Part shown: piece after piece, positions 1-6,191 of the stretch | Layout: every line of letters starts with the position of its first letter | How positions within the stretch are numbered: the stretch's first letter is position 1 | Assembly (NCBI GenBank): GCA_027310505.1 | Contig: DAIDAS010000463.1 | Location: 1 to 7,302, forward strand | Length of the DNA: 7,302 bases | Source: a bacterium | Lineage (GTDB): Bacteria > Pseudomonadota > Gammaproteobacteria > Burkholderiales > Methylophilaceae | Direction: 5' to 3' | Notes under the pieces: model-generated | What the model was told of the DNA's origin: nothing | The model's database searches: none | What the model saw: the letters and a program-made list of their open reading frames with translations, nothing else | Made by a program: the position numbers and the translations under genes

Positions 1-124
1 GTTCTGCCCGTTGCCGAAAAGCACTCACAACTCGGTCATCCAGATAAATCGTAATACGCGTCTTACCGGCAGAAGCCACCACCGCACCGCGCTTGGAATT
101 CGTCATATCGTATTCAGCTTTCAT
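1..124 (-). CDS. brnA: BrnA-family antitoxin, 3' part beyond the left edge
   Basis: Reading leftward from the ATG at 124, the first 41 residues are visible and begin MKAEYDMTNSKRGAVV, followed by a KTRITIYLDD segment. This N-terminus, with its conserved Lys-Arg-Gly and the short basic beta-strand before the ribbon-helix-helix domain, is typical of BrnA antitoxins (known family). BrnA binds and neutralises the BrnT ribonuclease and represses the brnTA promoter. The start codon lies inside the last codons of brnT: the genes overlap by 11 bases in a different frame, which implies co-transcription and probable translational coupling. An AAGGAA ribosome binding site sits 5-6 bases upstream of the ATG. 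The DNA-binding helices and C-terminus lie outside the window, so completeness cannot be judged. Confidence 0.85.
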   Translation of the reverse strand, partial: MKAEYDMTNSKRGAVVASAGKTRITIYLDDRVVSAFRQRAE

Positions 125-380
125 AACATTTCCTTTCATAAGATGTGGCTAACCGTGCAGAAATCAAACGGATCGATTGATCGCGTTGTGCCCAGCAAAC
201 CGTAACAATACGACCCAGAGCATCAGAACCTACCGTTATAAAGCGTGCTTCGCCCGTGGCGGCTGTATCTTCAAGCGTCAGCGCAAAATCGTCATAAAAC
301 ACGGGTTCAACCCCTGCAAACGAAACCCCATGTTTACGGAGATTGGCAGCCGCTTTCTTTGGATCAAATTCAAATCTCAT
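114..380 (-). CDS. brnT: BrnT-family type II toxin (ribonuclease)
   Basis: An 88-residue protein beginning MRFEFDPKKAAANLRKHGVS. The N-terminal F-x-F/W-D-x-x-K-A-x-x-N-x-x-K-H-G-V-S-F block, a central E-x-R-F-I-T-V-G strand (about 44-51), G-R-I-V-T-V (56-61) and the C-terminal R-L-I-S-A-R-x-A-T-x-x-E-R motif (71-83) are the hallmarks of BrnT. BrnT toxins are small RelE-fold ribonucleases that inhibit translation and are held inactive by BrnA (family knowledge). The length fits the family. I chose the ATG at 380 over an in-frame upstream ATG at 422 because the family N-terminus begins at the MRFEF residues and a good promoter lies between the two starts. The gene comes first in the operon, toxin before antitoxin, as is usual for brnTA. 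No Shine-Dalgarno precedes this ATG. No disruption is seen, so the toxin should be functional. Confidence 0.9.
   Translation of the reverse strand: MRFEFDPKKAAANLRKHGVSFAGVEPVFYDDFALTLEDTAATGEARFITVGSDALGRIVTVCWAQRDQSIRLISARLATSYERKCYES
130..135 (-). promoter_or_regulatory. Ribosome binding site of brnA
   Basis: On the minus strand an AAAGGAAA purine run (core AAGGAA at 135-130) lies just before the brnA ATG at 124, at normal Shine-Dalgarno spacing. It sits within the final codons of brnT. It supports the chosen antitoxin start and contrasts with brnT, which has no such site. Confidence 0.6.
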
Positions 381-386
381 ATTTAA

Positions 387-415
387 ATAATACATACAAT
401 GTATGCATATTTCAA
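387..415 (-). promoter_or_regulatory. Probable sigma-70 promoter of brnTA
   Basis: On the minus strand a TTGAAA -35 box (415-410) is separated by exactly 17 bases from a TATTAT -10 box (392-387). The expected transcription start, 6-7 bases beyond the -10 box, falls at or within a base or two of the brnT ATG at 380. The mRNA would therefore be leaderless or nearly so. A near-palindrome occupies the spacer. Confidence 0.6.
390..408. promoter_or_regulatory. Inverted repeat in the brnTA promoter spacer, candidate BrnA operator
   Basis: CATACA-A-TGTATG (393-405) is a perfect 6+1+6 inverted repeat. Extending it outward adds two more pairs across one mismatch (390-408), so 8 of 9 positions pair. 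It lies between the -35 and -10 boxes of brnT, where a bound repressor would exclude RNA polymerase. BrnA-type antitoxins autorepress their operon (family knowledge). That this repeat is the binding site is inferred from its position and symmetry. Confidence 0.5.
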
Positions 416-422
416 GAGGCAT

Positions 423-602
423 AATGAAATGCTGTTGCAGTCAACAATACACAATGGCGCAAAGCGGTATGAGCGGGCCACGTATTATGACCATCATGAA
501 ATTTGTGTGATCAGGGTAATAGGGGCCGATCCCAATTAACCCATTCCCATGGCGGCCATGCGTTAGGAGGCAACCGCTTCAGAGAATAAGTTTCCCGGAT
601 GT
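423..602. other. Gene-free interval between brnTA and the RTX fragment
   Basis: No coding sequence here is convincing on either strand. The plus frame of the RTX ORF is open back to 523, but residues encoded before about 600 do not resemble RTX sequence and there is no start codon. Two structures stand out. One is an imperfect hairpin at 514-542, with GGGTAATAGGG facing CCCAATTAACCC across a short loop. The other is a perfect 6+1+6 palindrome at 548-560 (CATGGC-G-GCCATG). Neither has a following T-run, so neither is an obvious terminator. The interval is the likely site of the rearrangement that removed the 5' end of the RTX gene. Confidence 0.4.
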
Positions 603-624
603 TGGGGAGGCGGATAGTGACTCG

Positions 625-1773
625 ATGTATGGCGGGGCAAGCGATGACCTTTATGTGGTTGATAGTCAGGGGGATGGCGCCGGGTACAACACGTTCTATG
701 TCGATAATGCCGCCGACACAGTGGTGGGCGCAGGCATGGTCTACTCGAACGCAGATAACTGGACCATGTCCGGTCAACTGACGGATGCCATCTTGTCGGA
801 CGGAAATCCGATCCTTGGCGGAACGGGCAAGAATATCACCGGCAATGCCGGCGACAACGGCATTACCGGCAACGGCCAATCCAACCTGATCCAGGGCGGT
901 GGCGGCAATGACTTGCTGTATACCGATAGCGGCTATGCCTATCTGCATGCCGCAGCCCAGTACGACATTCTGCAAGGCGGGGCAGGCAGCGACACGCTGT
1001 TCGACAACGGAGTCTGGGGCGCCCAAGGTGCAAGCCTGCTGGACGGCGGCGCCGACAACGATCATCTGATGGGGAGCGCCAACAACAACCTGCTGATCGG
1101 CGGCAAGGGCAACGATGTCATCGACGCAGGATACTACTTGTCCTTTAGCGCCAATGACGATATCGGACCTTCTTATGGCGCCACCGGCCACGACATCCTC
1201 GCCTACAACAAGGGCGACGGCCAGGACACGGTGCATGCAGGCGACGGCGCCAAGCTGACGCTCTCGCTGGGCGGCGGCATCAACTACAGCGACCTGGCCT
1301 TCAGCAAATCCGGCAACGACCTGGTGCTCAAGACCGGTGTTACCGACAGCATCACCTTCAGCGACTGGTATGTCGCGCCTATTCTGAGCAACAGCACCCA
1401 GTACGACACCAAGAGCGTGCTCAACCTGCAGGTGATTGCGGAAGCCATGACCGGTTTTGTCCAGGGCGGCACCGATGCGCTCAGGAACAACAGGATCGAG
1501 AACTTCAACTTTGCCGACCTGGTCCACCAGTTCGACACCGAGGGCGCAACCGCCAACTGGCAGCTGACCGATGCCCGGCTCACGGCACACCTGCTGGCGG
1601 GCAGTGACACCGCTGCGATGGGAGGCGACCTGGCTTACCAGTACGGCCGCAACGGCACCCTGGCGGGCGTCGGCCTCACCGCGGCACAGAGCGTCCTCAG
1701 CGACACCAGGTTCGGTACCGCGGCACAGGCGTTCAGTGCCACTCTGCCAACTGAGGCCGTGATGCTGGGATAA
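625..1773 (+). CDS. RTX calcium-binding exoprotein, C-terminal fragment (5'-truncated)
   Basis: The fragment encodes 382 residues counted from the first ATG. Five GGxGxDxUx-type nonapeptides are visible near residues 3-11, 91-99, 118-126, 141-149 and 159-167 (for example GGGGNDLLY and GGKGNDVID). RTX repeats bind calcium and fold outside the cell after type I secretion. Residues about 215-250 (ending SITFSDWY) resemble the haemolysin-type calcium-binding-related domain. The tail ends in an Ala/Leu/Thr-rich stretch suited to an uncleaved type I secretion signal. RTX-like sequence already starts just upstream of the ATG, around 603, and then stops abruptly. The ATG thus falls inside a repeat, and all N-terminal effector or adhesin domains are missing. 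A GGGGAGG run lies about 14 bases upstream, too far for an ideal ribosome binding site. I read it as a pseudogene-like remnant, though the 3' part is intact in frame. A short, genuinely expressed RTX protein is possible but less likely. Confidence 0.8.
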   Translation: MYGGASDDLYVVDSQGDGAGYNTFYVDNAADTVVGAGMVYSNADNWTMSGQLTDAILSDGNPILGGTGKNITGNAGDNGITGNGQSNLIQGGGGNDLLYTDSGYAYLHAAAQYDILQGGAGSDTLFDNGVWGAQGASLLDGGADNDHLMGSANNNLLIGGKGNDVIDAGYYLSFSANDDIGPSYGATGHDILAYNKGDGQDTVHAGDGAKLTLSLGGGINYSDLAFSKSGNDLVLKTGVTDSITFSDWYVAPILSNSTQYDTKSVLNLQVIAEAMTGFVQGGTDALRNNRIENFNFADLVHQFDTEGATANWQLTDARLTAHLLAGSDTAAMGGDLAYQYGRNGTLAGVGLTAAQSVLSDTRFGTAAQAFSATLPTEAVMLG

Positions 1774-1810
1774 AACCACGCCAGATTCAAACTAAACAGT
1801 AGTCATGCCT

Positions 1811-1849
1811 AATAGGTGGGGGTGTTGAGCACCCTCACCTATTGTTTTT
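1811..1849 (+). terminator. Intrinsic terminator after the RTX fragment
   Basis: A 14-base stem (1811-1824 with 1830-1843) closes a 5-base TTGAG loop. Every position pairs apart from one G-T wobble, and GTTTTT follows at 1844-1849. It starts 37 bases after the RTX stop codon and ends only about 30 bases before the hlyD ribosome binding site. This is a textbook rho-independent terminator. The E. coli hlyCA-hlyBD operon has a comparable attenuating terminator between toxin and secretion genes (established); a similar role here is inference. Confidence 0.85.
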
Positions 1850-1878
1850 ACTTGATCCCAACCGTATCAGCACCAGCC

Positions 1879-1885
1879 AAAGGAA
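1879..1885 (+). promoter_or_regulatory. Ribosome binding site of hlyD
   Basis: AAAGGAA precedes the ATG at 1893 by 7-8 bases. It decides the start against the in-frame TTG at 1842, which lies inside the upstream terminator stem and so cannot be the true start. Confidence 0.7.
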
Positions 1886-1892
1886 CTCATTG

Positions 1893-3260
1893 ATGCGCTC
1901 TCGCAGTCAACCCTACAATGCTGCGCAAGACTTTGCCCCCGGCCTGTTGCGGGTGAGTGAGGCCCCTCCTGCACCGTTATCGCGCATGGTGTTGCGGCTG
2001 ATCTTGCTGTTGGTGACCCTGCTTCTGGGTTGGTCTATGATCGGCCGACTGGACATAGTTGCCGTGGCCGAAGGCAAACTGGTTCCCGTCACCTACCTTA
2101 AGATCGTACAACCCTCCGATGCCGGCATCGTGCGCGATATCCTCGTAAAAGAAGGAGATCACGTCAGCGCCGGACAACTGCTGGCCAGCATGGATAGCAA
2201 CATCTCCGAAGCCGACAGCAAATCGGCCCTGGCCGAACTGCAGCACGCAAAACTGAACCTGCGTCGTATTGAAGCCGAACTGGCGGGAACACCGCTGCGC
2301 CGGATACCTGGCGAACCTGCCGACCTTTTCACCCATGTGGAAGCCGAATACCAGATCAACCGCCGCGCCCTGGAAGATGCGCTAGCCCAGGAGCGTGCCG
2401 CGCACACCAAGGCAGAGCAGGAGCTGGCAGCATCCATCGAAACACAACAAAAGCTGGAACAAACCCTGCCGTCTTACCGGGCACAGGAAGATGCCTACGC
2501 CACGCTCGGCAAGACCGGGTTTGCAGGGAATCTGATGGTACTGGAGAAGCAACGCGATCGTATCGAAAAACAGCAGGAACTCAAAAGCCAGGAATACACA
2601 GCCGCCAGCCTCAAGACCGCCATTGCCCAATCCGACAAAAAACTCGCGCAGATCCAATCCAGCTACCGGCAGAAACTGCTGACCGACAAAGTCGAAACCT
2701 ACGCCTCAGTACAGAAACTGGAGCAGGAACTCGCCAAACAGCAACACAAACGCAGCCTGCTCGAACTCAGGGCGCCGCAGGCGGGCATCGTCAAGGATCT
2801 TGCCACCCACACGCCAGGCACCGTGGTATCGCCCGGCACGGTACTGATGACTCTGGTCCCCCAGAATGAGGCGCTACAGGCCGAGGTCTGGGTAAATAAT
2901 GAAGATGCTGGATTCGTGCATATTGACCAGCCGGTGCAGCTCAAACTTGCCACTTACCCATTCCAGAAATACGGCATGATCAGCGGCCGGGTCGTACATG
3001 TGGGGGCGGATTCCAGCGATCCCCCCAAGCCCGTCACCCAGCAAGCCGGGCAGACAGACAATTCCACAACAACGCAGCGCTCGGCTTATCGGGCACTGGT
3101 TGCCTTGGAGAAACAGCATCTGGAACTGGGTGGCGCCAGGCTGGAATTGACACCCGGCATGCAGTTGACCGCAGAGATCAGGTTGAGCAACCAGACAGTG
3201 ATGGAATACGTGCTATCGCCCGTAAGAAAAGCATTCATGGAGGCGGGGCGTGAACGATAG
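1893..3260 (+). CDS. hlyD: HlyD-family type I secretion membrane fusion protein
   Basis: A 455-residue periplasmic adaptor that, in type I secretion, links an inner-membrane ABC transporter to a TolC-like outer-membrane channel. The order is canonical. A short cytoplasmic N-terminus is followed by one membrane helix (about 33-50), then a first lipoyl/biotinyl half with IVQPSDAGIVRDILVKEGD (71-89). A long charged coiled-coil hairpin covers about 105-285. The second lipoyl half carries LELRAPQAGIVKDLATHTPG (290-309), then a beta-barrel domain follows. The C-terminus VMEYVLSPVRKAFMEAGRER (436-455) matches the conserved HlyD end, so the gene looks complete, with no frameshift. Its start overlaps a TGA in the arrangement TGATG, but no recognisable gene ends there. 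The usual partner HlyB is absent from the window, so this adaptor depends on a transporter elsewhere or is an orphan. Its RTX neighbour is the likely former substrate. Confidence 0.92.
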   Translation: MRSRSQPYNAAQDFAPGLLRVSEAPPAPLSRMVLRLILLLVTLLLGWSMIGRLDIVAVAEGKLVPVTYLKIVQPSDAGIVRDILVKEGDHVSAGQLLASMDSNISEADSKSALAELQHAKLNLRRIEAELAGTPLRRIPGEPADLFTHVEAEYQINRRALEDALAQERAAHTKAEQELAASIETQQKLEQTLPSYRAQEDAYATLGKTGFAGNLMVLEKQRDRIEKQQELKSQEYTAASLKTAIAQSDKKLAQIQSSYRQKLLTDKVETYASVQKLEQELAKQQHKRSLLELRAPQAGIVKDLATHTPGTVVSPGTVLMTLVPQNEALQAEVWVNNEDAGFVHIDQPVQLKLATYPFQKYGMISGRVVHVGADSSDPPKPVTQQAGQTDNSTTTQRSAYRALVALEKQHLELGGARLELTPGMQLTAEIRLSNQTVMEYVLSPVRKAFMEAGRER

Positions 3261-3265
3261 CCGAC

Positions 3266-3289
3266 GGATGATGGCAAACCCATTCATCC
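3266..3289 (+). terminator. Weak hairpin after hlyD, possible terminator
   Basis: GGATGATGG (3266-3274) can pair with CCATTCATCC (3280-3289) with one bulged base and a 5-base loop, starting a few bases after the hlyD stop codon. What follows is ATTAAAT rather than a true T-run, so terminator activity is doubtful. Confidence 0.25.
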
Positions 3290-3319
3290 ATTAAATCAGC
3301 TTATTAACGACACATCTAT

Positions 3320-3589
3320 TTGTTAACTTGCCTTTCAGAAGAACTGGAAGCCGTTTTTCGCTTGGTGTACCAGTCTTATGCCAAGGTTGGCTTGCAAGCG
3401 CCAAAGGCCAAGGGTACAACCGCACTGATGCGTGCCGCCATGAACAGGCACGACGTCGTCTGCAAGTTGCTGCTGGCGGCTGGCGCCAACGTCAACACCC
3501 TCGCCGGCAACATCAGCGCCCTTGATATTGCCCAGCAACGCGGGCACTCTGATGTTGCCGAAACGCTGATGGCAGCGGGGGCAGATTAA
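3320..3589 (+). CDS. Small ankyrin-repeat ORF, probable 5'-truncated remnant
   Basis: The ORF encodes 89 residues if it starts at the TTG at 3320. The frame is open only from 3308, after a TAA at 3305-3307. Two ankyrin repeats are clear. The first spans about 31-63 and contains TALMRAAMNRHDVVCKLLLAAGANVN. That run follows the ankyrin consensus T-A-L-x-x-A-x-x-x-x-x-x-V-x-x-L-L-x-x-G-A-x-V-N. The second spans about 64-89 and ends ETLMAAGAD. Ankyrin repeats mediate protein-protein contacts; no partner can be named. There is no ATG at the front, no Shine-Dalgarno before the TTG, and the first 30 residues match nothing I recognise. Two repeats are few for a stable ankyrin domain. This is most likely the tail of a longer ankyrin gene that lost its 5' end, although a small expressed protein cannot be excluded. 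Confidence 0.5.
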   Translation: MLTCLSEELEAVFRLVYQSYAKVGLQAPKAKGTTALMRAAMNRHDVVCKLLLAAGANVNTLAGNISALDIAQQRGHSDVAETLMAAGAD

Positions 3590-3664
3590 GCGCCTGTTTC
3601 GATTCACCGGACTTTCGTGGGAGAATGTTGTCCAATCACTTGAAAATTGGTCGCGATCCTTACC

Positions 3665-4075
3665 ATGCAAAATCATAAAGAAACCGTCCAGAAATTCTAC
3701 GACGCCATCTGGAACCGCGCCGACAAAACCGTTATTCCAGAGCTGCTGAGCGAGAACTTTACCTTTCGCGGATCACTCGGGCTGACACAACGCGGCCACA
3801 AGGGATTTGCCCTGTACATGGATTTCATCCGTGGCGCACTGGGCAATTACCGCTGCGAAATCGTGGACATGATTACAGAAGGCGACAAGCTCTACGCACG
3901 CATGCTGTACTCCGGCGTGCATCAGGGCGAGCTGTTCGGCTACGCGCCAACCCACGGAAAAATCAAATGGGACGGCGTGGCGGTATTCACGTTCGAGGAC
4001 GGCAAGATCGCAGAGCTCTGGGTGCTGGGCGATGTGCACAGCGTGATCAAGCAGCTCTCGCGTTACCTGGAGTGA
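3665..4075 (+). CDS. SnoaL-like / NTF2-like family protein
   Basis: The 136-residue protein begins MQNHKETVQKFYDAIWNRAD. The N-terminal helix, then E-x-L-L-S-E-N-F-x-F-R-G-S-L-G (26-39), R-G-x-K-G-F-x-x-Y (43-51), an acidic strand and a closing V-F-T-F-E-D-G-K-I-A-E-L-W-V-L-G-D (107-123) form the cone-shaped alpha+beta NTF2 fold of SnoaL-like proteins. Named members are polyketide cyclases, but most bacterial homologues are uncharacterised and there are no polyketide genes here, so no substrate can be given. It has no signal peptide and is likely cytoplasmic. The ATG at 3665 was chosen over the in-frame TTG at 3647 because family homology starts there; a TGA at 3641 closes the frame. No clear Shine-Dalgarno precedes either start. 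The 3' end overlaps the opposing ygiQ gene by 13 bases. Confidence 0.82.
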   Translation: MQNHKETVQKFYDAIWNRADKTVIPELLSENFTFRGSLGLTQRGHKGFALYMDFIRGALGNYRCEIVDMITEGDKLYARMLYSGVHQGELFGYAPTHGKIKWDGVAVFTFEDGKIAELWVLGDVHSVIKQLSRYLE

Positions 4076-6177
4076 GCACGCCGGCTACCCGGCGCTGAGG
4101 GTTTGCCGACCGGTTTGGGTACGGTCTTGGTCACAGCCTTGGTCACGGTCGGCTGCCACGCGGGAATCAGGTGTTTCTTGCCGTTACCGATCAGGTCGGA
4201 ACGCCCCATGGCCTTGAGCGCCTCGCGCAGCAGCGGCCAGTTGGCGGGGTCATGGTAACGTAAAAAGGCCTTGTGCAGCCTGCGCTTGCCGCCTGCTTTC
4301 GGGATAGGCACATCCTCGCTGGTCTTGGTCACCTTGCGCAGCGGGTTCTTGCCGGAATAGTACATGGCGGTGGCCATGGCCATCGGCGTCGGCGTGAAGG
4401 TCTGCACCTGGTCCAGCCTGAAATTGTTGCGCTTGAGCCACAGCGCCAGGTTCAGCATGTCTTCATCGGTAGTGCCCGGATGGGCCGCGATGAAATACGG
4501 GATCAGGTACTGTTCCTTGCCTGCCTCTTTCGAGAATTTCTCGAACATCTGCTTGAAGCGATCGTAAGCGCCCATGCCGGGCTTCATCATCTTCGACAGC
4601 ACATTTTCTTCGCTGTGTTCCGGGGCAATCTTGAGATAGCCGCCCACGTGGTGCTGCACCAGCTCCTTCACGTATTCCGGCGACTTCACTGCCAGGTCAT
4701 AGCGCAGCCCGGAGCCGATCAGGATTTTCTTCACGCCCTTGATCTGGCGCGCCTTGCGGTACAACTGGATCAGCGCCGAATGGTCGGTGTTGAGGTTGTC
4801 GCAGATGTCCGGGTAGACGCACGACAGCTTGCGGCAGGCGGATTCGATTTTCGGGTCCTTGCACGCCAGCCGGTACATGTTGGCCGTTGGCCCGCCGAGG
4901 TCGGAGATGATGCCGGTGAAGCCCTCGACCTTGTCGCGGATCTCCTCGATCTCATGCAGGATGGATTCTTCCGAGCGGCTCTGGATGATGCGGCCTTCGT
5001 GCTCGGTAATGGAGCAGAAGGTGCAGCCGCCAAAGCAGCCGCGCATGATATTGACCGAAAAGCGGATCATCTCCCACGCCGGGATTTTCGCCCCCTTGTA
5101 CGCCGGATGCGGGCCGCGTGCGTAAGGCAGACCGAACACATGATCCATTTCTTTGGTAGTCAGCGGAATGGGCGGCGGGTTGAGCCACACCTCACGGTCG
5201 CCGTGACGCTGAACCAGCGCCCGCGCATTGCCGGGGTTGGATTCCAGATGCAGCACGCGCGAGGCGTGGGCGTACATTACCGGATCGTGTGACACTTCTT
5301 CGTAACTCGGCAGGCGTACCACCTGATGGGCGCGATCCGGCTTGGGCTTGCGGTGGATTTGCACCGTCTTCACGCCGGTATCGGGCACGCCGTCCGAGGC
5401 ACAGGCGGCGCCCTCGGCCATTTGCATGACGTAAGGATCGATGTGGGGATCGATATGGCCGGGACGATCCATGCTGGTGGAATCCACTTCCAGCCAGTCA
5501 TCGGGGATGCCCTTGCGCAAAAACGCGGTGCCGCGCAGGTCGGTAATATCGCGGATATGCTCGCCCTTGGCCAGGCGGTGTGACAGATCCACCAGTGCAC
5601 GTTCGGCGTTACCGTACAGCAGAATGTCGGCCTTGGAATCCACCAGCACCGAGCGCCGTACCTTGTCCGACCAGTAGTCATAGTGGGCGATGCGGCGCAG
5701 GCTGGCCTCGATGCTACCGATCACCACCGGCACGTCGGAATAAGCCTCGCGGCAACGTTGCGCATACACCAGTATTGCACGGTCCGGGCGTTTGCCGGCT
5801 TCACCGTTCGGCGTGTAGGCGTCGTCAGAGCGAATCTTGCGGTCGGCCGTGTAGCGGTTGACCATGGAATCCATGTTGCCGGCGGTTACGCCGAAATAGA
5901 GATTGGGCTTGCCCAGTACCTTGAAGGCCTCGGCCGACTGCCAGTCGGGCTGGGCAATGATGCCAACGCGGAAACCTTGTGCCTCCAGCAGCCGCCCCAC
6001 CAATGCCATGCCAAAGCTGGGATGGTCGATGTAGGCGTCGCCCGTCACCAGAATGATGTCGCACGAATCCCAGCCGAGCGCGTCCATTTCTTTCCTGGAC
6101 ATGGGCAGGAATGGCGCGGTACCGAAACGGCGAGCCCAGTAAGGTCGGTAGGATGTCAGTTCGCGAGGCGTTTGCAT
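4063..6177 (-). CDS. ygiQ: YgiQ-family radical SAM protein
   Basis: This 704-residue protein closely follows the YgiQ (UPF0313) pattern throughout. The N-terminal region includes PFLPMSRKEMDALGWDSCDI (22-41) and VTGDAYIDHPSFGMALVGRL (44-63). The radical SAM core begins at RGCFGGCTFCSITEHEGRI (379-397), where Cys381, Cys385 and Cys388 form the CxxxCxxC [4Fe-4S]/S-adenosylmethionine motif. Later conserved blocks are SDLGGPTANMYRL (425-437), GGYLKIAPEHSEENVLSKMM (512-531) and RLHKAFLRYHDPANWPL (633-649). The final ~25 residues are a Lys/Pro/Thr-rich basic tail (VTKAVTKTVPKPVGKP), likely disordered, as in other YgiQ proteins. The biochemical role of YgiQ is not established, so I assign none. The ATG at 6177 was preferred over an in-frame GTG at 6222 because homology begins close to it. 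The gene is intact. It lies 147 bases downstream of the RND gene on the same strand and converges on the SnoaL-like gene. Confidence 0.95.
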   Translation of the reverse strand: MQTPRELTSYRPYWARRFGTAPFLPMSRKEMDALGWDSCDIILVTGDAYIDHPSFGMALVGRLLEAQGFRVGIIAQPDWQSAEAFKVLGKPNLYFGVTAGNMDSMVNRYTADRKIRSDDAYTPNGEAGKRPDRAILVYAQRCREAYSDVPVVIGSIEASLRRIAHYDYWSDKVRRSVLVDSKADILLYGNAERALVDLSHRLAKGEHIRDITDLRGTAFLRKGIPDDWLEVDSTSMDRPGHIDPHIDPYVMQMAEGAACASDGVPDTGVKTVQIHRKPKPDRAHQVVRLPSYEEVSHDPVMYAHASRVLHLESNPGNARALVQRHGDREVWLNPPPIPLTTKEMDHVFGLPYARGPHPAYKGAKIPAWEMIRFSVNIMRGCFGGCTFCSITEHEGRIIQSRSEESILHEIEEIRDKVEGFTGIISDLGGPTANMYRLACKDPKIESACRKLSCVYPDICDNLNTDHSALIQLYRKARQIKGVKKILIGSGLRYDLAVKSPEYVKELVQHHVGGYLKIAPEHSEENVLSKMMKPGMGAYDRFKQMFEKFSKEAGKEQYLIPYFIAAHPGTTDEDMLNLALWLKRNNFRLDQVQTFTPTPMAMATAMYYSGKNPLRKVTKTSEDVPIPKAGGKRRLHKAFLRYHDPANWPLLREALKAMGRSDLIGNGKKHLIPAWQPTVTKAVTKTVPKPVGKPSAPGSRRAHSR

Positions 6178-6185
6178 AAGACGAT

Positions 6186-6191
6186 ATTGTA
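6186..6191 (-). promoter_or_regulatory. Candidate -10 element before ygiQ
   Basis: TACAAT on the minus strand lies 8 bases before the ygiQ ATG at 6177. No good -35 stands at normal spacing; TTGTCG is only 13 bases away. There is also no Shine-Dalgarno before this ATG. If used, this element would give a leaderless or near-leaderless ygiQ mRNA. The evidence is weak. Confidence 0.25.

Noticed and set aside
833..930. Short repeated GGC/AAC-rich units that could suggest a tandem DNA repeat or CRISPR-like array
   Set aside because: The periodicity is explained by Gly/Asn/Asp-rich RTX protein repeats. Units are degenerate at the DNA level and there are no identical repeats with uniform spacers.
511..1779. 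422-residue open frame on the minus strand opposite the RTX fragment
   Set aside because: It is antisense to clear RTX repeats, and its Val/Gly/Ala-rich product resembles no family. It arises from the codon bias of the plus-strand gene.
4115..4146. Direct repeat of TTGGTCAC-like units at the 3' end of ygiQ
   Set aside because: It encodes the Val-Thr-Lys repeats of the basic C-terminal tail. Low-complexity tails are normal in this family, and no separate element is implied.
4273..5292. 339-residue open frame on the plus strand inside ygiQ
   Set aside because: It lies wholly antisense to the well-conserved radical SAM core of YgiQ. Its His/Arg/Leu/Gln-rich composition is typical of a shadow frame in GC-rich DNA.
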